The position numbers and the translations under genes are program-made. From Saccharomycopsis crataegensis (lineage: Eukaryota; Ascomycota; Saccharomycetes; Ascoideales; Saccharomycopsidaceae), in contig NW_027043820.1 in the NCBI RefSeq assembly GCF_037102585.1, positions 1,212,501 to 1,276,500 on the forward strand: 64,000 bases of DNA, given 5' to 3'. Shown here one piece after another: positions 62,101 to 64,000 of the stretch. The notes beneath the pieces are model-generated. The model did not search any database. It was not told the DNA's origin and was given only the letters and a program-made list of their open reading frames with translations. Positions within the stretch are counted from its first letter, which is position 1. Each line of letters begins with the position of its first letter.

Positions 62101-62851
62101 AGTCCAATAAGTTATATATCAAAGTGAAGCAATCTTGTAGGACAATACTATTCAGAGAAATTGCGCTCTCTGCATCTATAATTTGAAATAGTTTTGGGAA
62201 GATATCTTGGAAAGCGACCATCTTCTGTAAATTGTAATTGTTATTAACAATCGCCATCAATAAAAGGATAGACTCATTTCTTATAGGATCATAATCTGAA
62301 TCAATATTAGCGGCAATATTTGGAATAGATATTGGAATGGAAGAAATAATTTCTTTGGCCTTTTGAGGTCTAGTGGAAATCAATGCTTGAAGTAGTTGTA
62401 ATGAATATAGAGAAATGTAAAAATCATTAAATTCCAACGCATTAATGATCAACTGCGTTATTTCGAGATCAGATTGAGTCAACTCATCTGCTATTAAATA
62501 AGAAAATTGATCTATTGAAACGTCTTGAGATAAGACCACGGAAGGGGACAAATATTTACCATTCTGGAATCTTGATTGGTTTGAAAGCCAGCTGGTATCT
62601 TCCTTGGAGCTGCTATTCTTAATGAATAAAACAAGAAGGCACTGCAAAACATTTTTTGTGATTTCTTTGTCTAATTGATCTCTTTTGAAGCATTTGAGGA
62701 TATTCTTTAATGAGTATAGGATGATATCTTCTCTATAATAATTGGCGAAGTTTTTAAGGGCCTTAATAGCTGCCCTTCTGTCCAGAATATTCACGGCGTT
62801 CGATAGCCTATCGGATATTGTTGGGATCACTTCCTTATCATTAACAGACAT
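56150..62851 (-). CDS. USO1: Uso1/p115 vesicle tether, long coiled coil
   Basis: Uso1 tethers ER-derived COPII vesicles to the early Golgi through Ypt1. The N-terminal armadillo-type globular head (about 1-780) contains blocks matching yeast Uso1: TISDRLSNAVNILDRRAAIK, SNQSRFQNGKYLSPSVV, DQFSYLIADELTQSDLEI, QKMVAFQDIFPKLFQII, DVPYLDASSP. A highly charged acidic insert lies at about 530-700. Residues ~930-2190 are nearly continuous coiled coil, including the conserved KKAEDGINKMSRELF. The end (SEMDDLVLLLSEMDDKLKKY, then KLRDLNVEVSDDDGD) matches the Uso1 tail and its acidic terminus. The protein has 2233 residues against 1790 in S. cerevisiae, mainly a longer coil with a Lys/Glu/Ala-rich single-helix-like stretch. 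ATG 62851. Confidence 0.93.
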   Translation of the reverse strand: MSVNDKEVIPTISDRLSNAVNILDRRAAIKALKNFANYYREDIILYSLKNILKCFKRDQLDKEITKNVLQCLLVLFIKNSSSKEDTSWLSNQSRFQNGKYLSPSVVLSQDVSIDQFSYLIADELTQSDLEITQLIINALEFNDFYISLYSLQLLQALISTRPQKAKEIISSIPISIPNIAANIDSDYDPIRNESILLLMAIVNNNYNLQKMVAFQDIFPKLFQIIDAESAISLNSIVLQDCFTLIYNLLDSNVVNQKLFIESDHLRNLSNYIESFTVPEAMSININNQRQLIENIGMILKIVSNLFISRQNSIDFSEKIESSGILIQILKIVFLGYIPNQVKSTALFTLADIIYYSDELKVKLATFDVPYLDASSPTTSDTAASMPLVPVLQLLLNWCLFNNSIHIFDIRLGSFQVLKHYFANNFEFRKHFLMQQIDMFDKLTGGNSFIKPDNLLDNKEANEEIELIEAFNSQKIPIGNIFTTLLEYDHEIKLNPYKVWFASLILINLINGNEEEETGGKDGGYNKKNELKRTIQEFKLKNFATADDDLFDDFFNDGDNDSKDEVLTPESSSKGEPDIAGDTAPPTVSSLGSSPVQVARNSGELSSESKDHDYVEVEAIDGASKMIVDEESSIESLRKDDDSERVETDDENVPISEAIAAEVEVDDSTSKEETITIQDKDNDERSSEESEFKEEHVLTAIDSMFDLLISSLSLTDRRVGISYLMLLTLYFFENTQLIKTFMRNDLLNKTDYLKKLMIFLKQERSNICEEDAIISGMICGLLGVIYDSCPRFLEDDGGINVRLSLHELFMKIVGVDIYQITLRNFKKHPLVKNYEDFTTVFESSDIASIEKDNTGLPKIYFCDLYIDSIIKDNFQRIINSWGNDPNSDPNGKLKYADFLKLNSELHKLQLDHDSELKLKDRLIEEKAELSRELEETKKQHRSNSAKLIELQNDARKLNTSNEGHLSKISVLNNIVSKLNTKIATLENDIREMNKKLQKLETENQQLMKEKENLINKNKKAEDGINKMSRELFQLTKKDQDNSNTISQLKKKASADTKNFENKISQLDKKVTNLELNVKEFEEKNNEFLDQIKKLENEKTELQRGFANYERNLINDLNSMSTKLSNAAFEKENLNHTIATMTNEINKFKKLVADNEIQVKEYELKINHLSTEKQSLEAQLIELQGSHDDQNANFAISQNSFKSKIEELTSSVASLTLETDSKAKELNAKISELDSLQKEIKEKDSDIETLRKENVVLVKAAEDKDSELSRLQSKFNDSTSKATGLKNQLTVLNDKIKDLELQVSSTGNSNNELKKEIENNNNQMTNIKRKYEEELRTMNLEKDELEKKLKEIEDDSDMKKKHISNLEKESKSQNEKIESANVDLEKKTQELNELDQKLKSHEASLNDNVSANEKLSREIEENKTLMKNLGAQIDDHKSKISSLEKDNNIKVKNITDLENVVRDHKNQLKKLQKHADDYEAKIGLLNKDIEVREEKINLLKKDVADGKGHNLELNKEIDEHKGTLESLKKQFEDFKKNSEDSEKQILLHKSSIESHQKEIETLNSAILKEKDKIKKLEKSLAQSKSETSKSNDIKKSLQEEKQKLLDDISKLESAISMSDSKISSLESDIEEKNDTITSLETSIKSDSDKINSLEDEIRQDQSKLESLSIDLKSKDEKIILLEDEIKLRESEIEKLKITMDETKELDEAAKAELEAKEKAAKEKHNREKSAREQANKEKLAKEKEARLAALKEKAEKGKELQEKVDKVKKLEISIKEMDKKAKKEKILLESLLKEKNALKETIKSSDDKVSKLVDDLKFKDEEIEKLKAANANLKSSEDELNNLLESHKAEVSKLKGSNKELKSTYKSKIAAYEKQLSEKASHLKDAEKLNSENESVLKSLKLKEKQLAEELSSLKDSKDVTIKSLREEKEDIARTKLTLIEKLENTVAEKDREISELKSSSGSEVASLKVMISLKEKELDGLKKSVDEEITKIKQLNEKEMSEICQKKDSEIEEKQTELAEYKEMKEIEIEKAKDEHTKELEKIGAIRDHLADDLKELKESHIPAKDKLIEELKEYAESHSTIKEKEISKLKEKNSEEIKELKLLKQREIDGLKESYHSKLLENQKELTDLRELNQKKLLSKNKEFDELKNSTTKIISEKETKITNLEDIIVQTSKKEEDVVPKSEMDDLVLLLSEMDDKLKKYKSKLRDLNVEVSDDDGDEDSDDGSDEDSDED

Positions 62852-63151
62852 GGTTCAGCTTTCAGTTCGGGTACTTCTGATATACCAACCTCTATGAAGC
62901 TGTACACCTTGATGTGATTTCACAAAAAATCGAGGACATTTTGAAGATTGTCATGTGATAATACACGTATAAATCAAAGCCGCTGGCTTTTCTGAGTTGC
63001 TTGCAATCATAACATAAGCGCATTGGCATGCATGTGTATTTTCATGTTTTTGAACCTGAATTAATGACTTTTAACTACTAGGTATTGATTCATATAGATA
63101 TTCGGCAGCATTTTAAATTACTGAAAAGTATAGAATATTTTAGACAAAAAT
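62852..63151. promoter_or_regulatory. USO1 upstream region
   Basis: These 300 bp lie between the USO1 start and the stop of the next minus-strand gene. They hold the USO1 promoter; no clear TATA box or other element is recognised. Confidence 0.45.
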
Positions 63152-64000
63152 CTACAAATCCTCATTGAGTTTCATTTTCGCAAACGCAACCAAGCTTTGA
63201 TCAAGTTCAGGGTATTCGTCAAATTCAGAAACCACTTCAATATTTGGGAGCTTATGATTAGAGCTTCTGTTATGGGTGACAACCTCTGATAAATCGCTTG
63301 GTAAGTACCTCATCAAACCTTTTTTGAACTGCTTAGTACTTTTGCGGCTATCATCTTCAATATCATTCAATTCTGTGAAAAAGCTATTAATCAACTTCTT
63401 AATTTTCAAATTTGTGCTGTTTTTCCTGTTAATCTCAAGAATCAATTGGTAGTAGGACCTCTCAAACTCCTTCAAAAATTCCAATAACTTCAAAATCAAT
63501 TTGATATTCCCCAATAGATCCAAATTAACTATACTAATTTCGCTAGCATTATGAACAAAGTTATTTTTCAAGAAATTGAAATTGAGATTATTCAAATTCT
63601 TTATTGTAAACTCGATGTTCAAATTTCTGTTTGTTTTGGTAAGAAAATCATTGACAATGAAATTCTTGATTATCAATTCTTCATAAATCTTATTTAGGTT
63701 AGAATTTAGATTGTTCAAGTTTTTATTATTTTTAAGTTTCTCAATTTTTAGTAAAAGCAATTTCAAATCGCTCAATACATTGGGTGCCTCTTGAGAATCA
63801 TCATTCAATATCGGAATTAATTGACTCAATTGTTCATGATGATTATTATTCAATAGCTTGATAGACTCATTGCACTGACCATAATGGTTACTAAGGGATT
63901 CGATCAAACTAGCCATCTCTAATTCGTAGTAGTTTATCAAAATTGAGTATTTCTCATTTGCACCAAGCTGAGAATTACTATTGTCATTAGAATACAAATT
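63152..64000 (-). CDS. ATG17: Atg17-like autophagy scaffold, C-terminal part (runs off right edge)
   Basis: Atg17 forms crescent dimers that, with Atg29 and Atg31, scaffold the Atg1 complex at the phagophore assembly site. The frame is open to the window edge and has no convincing start inside it, so only about the last 283 residues are present. The EMASLIESLSNHYGQCNESI block matches the family signature (eMAsLLxSLxxHxDqC), about 260 residues from the C-terminus. The rest is Leu/Asn/Lys-rich helix, as expected for a coiled crescent, ending with a less structured tail (PELDQSLVAFAKMKLNEDL). S. cerevisiae Atg17 is 417 residues, so the N-terminal third or so lies outside. The call rests on one motif plus the coiled layout. 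Confidence 0.6.
   Translation of the reverse strand, partial: NLYSNDNSNSQLGANEKYSILINYYELEMASLIESLSNHYGQCNESIKLLNNNHHEQLSQLIPILNDDSQEAPNVLSDLKLLLLKIEKLKNNKNLNNLNSNLNKIYEELIIKNFIVNDFLTKTNRNLNIEFTIKNLNNLNFNFLKNNFVHNASEISIVNLDLLGNIKLILKLLEFLKEFERSYYQLILEINRKNSTNLKIKKLINSFFTELNDIEDDSRKSTKQFKKGLMRYLPSDLSEVVTHNRSSNHKLPNIEVVSEFDEYPELDQSLVAFAKMKLNEDL

Overview
This window is ordinary nuclear chromosome of a budding yeast (Saccharomycotina). It is AT-rich, with dense and mostly intronless genes. The one clear intron carries a GTAAGT donor, a perfect TACTAAC branch point and a TTACAG acceptor. Every protein I could recognise has its closest familiar relative in ascomycete yeasts. CTG is rare as a codon. 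In HSP104 one CTG falls where the S. cerevisiae protein has a polar residue. That fits a CUG-Ser clade yeast (Debaryomyces/Candida/Scheffersomyces relatives) but does not prove it. Translations here use standard-code wording, so any Leu from CTG could be Ser.

Layout. 1-5 kb: an unidentified acidic protein runs off the left edge on the minus strand, divergent from the cohesin-release gene RAD61/WPL1. RAD61 is interrupted by a frame change at an 11-A run. The intron-containing vitamin B6 gene PDX3 follows. 5-6.5 kb is an empty convergent spacer. 6.5-25 kb is a long minus-strand series: GPI13, SLI15, a KH-domain protein, EMC2, SNF6, EFM2, UBC1 and POP2. 25-43.9 kb is mostly plus-strand: a peroxisomal-looking D-amino-acid oxidase, an orphan gene, a 1.9-kb spacer with a diverged ~360-bp tandem repeat, BRE5, HSP104 with a classic heat-shock promoter, a second orphan gene, WRS1, a 2.8-kb spacer, and an RRM protein resembling RIE1. 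44-64 kb: RIF1 and ULS1 (minus), YHC1 (plus), the long coiled-coil tether USO1 (minus), and the C-terminal part of an ATG17-like gene at the right edge (minus).

The genes do not form an operon or pathway, as expected for a yeast. Several share chromosome biology (RAD61, SLI15, RIF1, ULS1, SNF6). ACGCGT/ACGCGA (MCB-like) elements sit in the RAD61 and RIF1 promoters, and a TTTCGCG element sits upstream of SLI15, which suggests G1/S expression. Others share protein quality control, mRNA turnover and translation (HSP104, UBC1, BRE5, POP2, EFM2, WRS1, RIE1-like) or the secretory pathway (GPI13, EMC2, USO1).

I found no transposon open frames, CRISPR, rRNA or convincing tRNA genes, and no evidence of a wholly new system. 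The items most worth a second look are the RAD61 frame break, a perfect zinc-cluster-type palindrome in the D-amino-acid oxidase promoter, the 28.3-29.1 kb tandem repeat, a coding-looking minus-strand frame without an ATG near 16.7 kb, and the N-terminal extension of WRS1.
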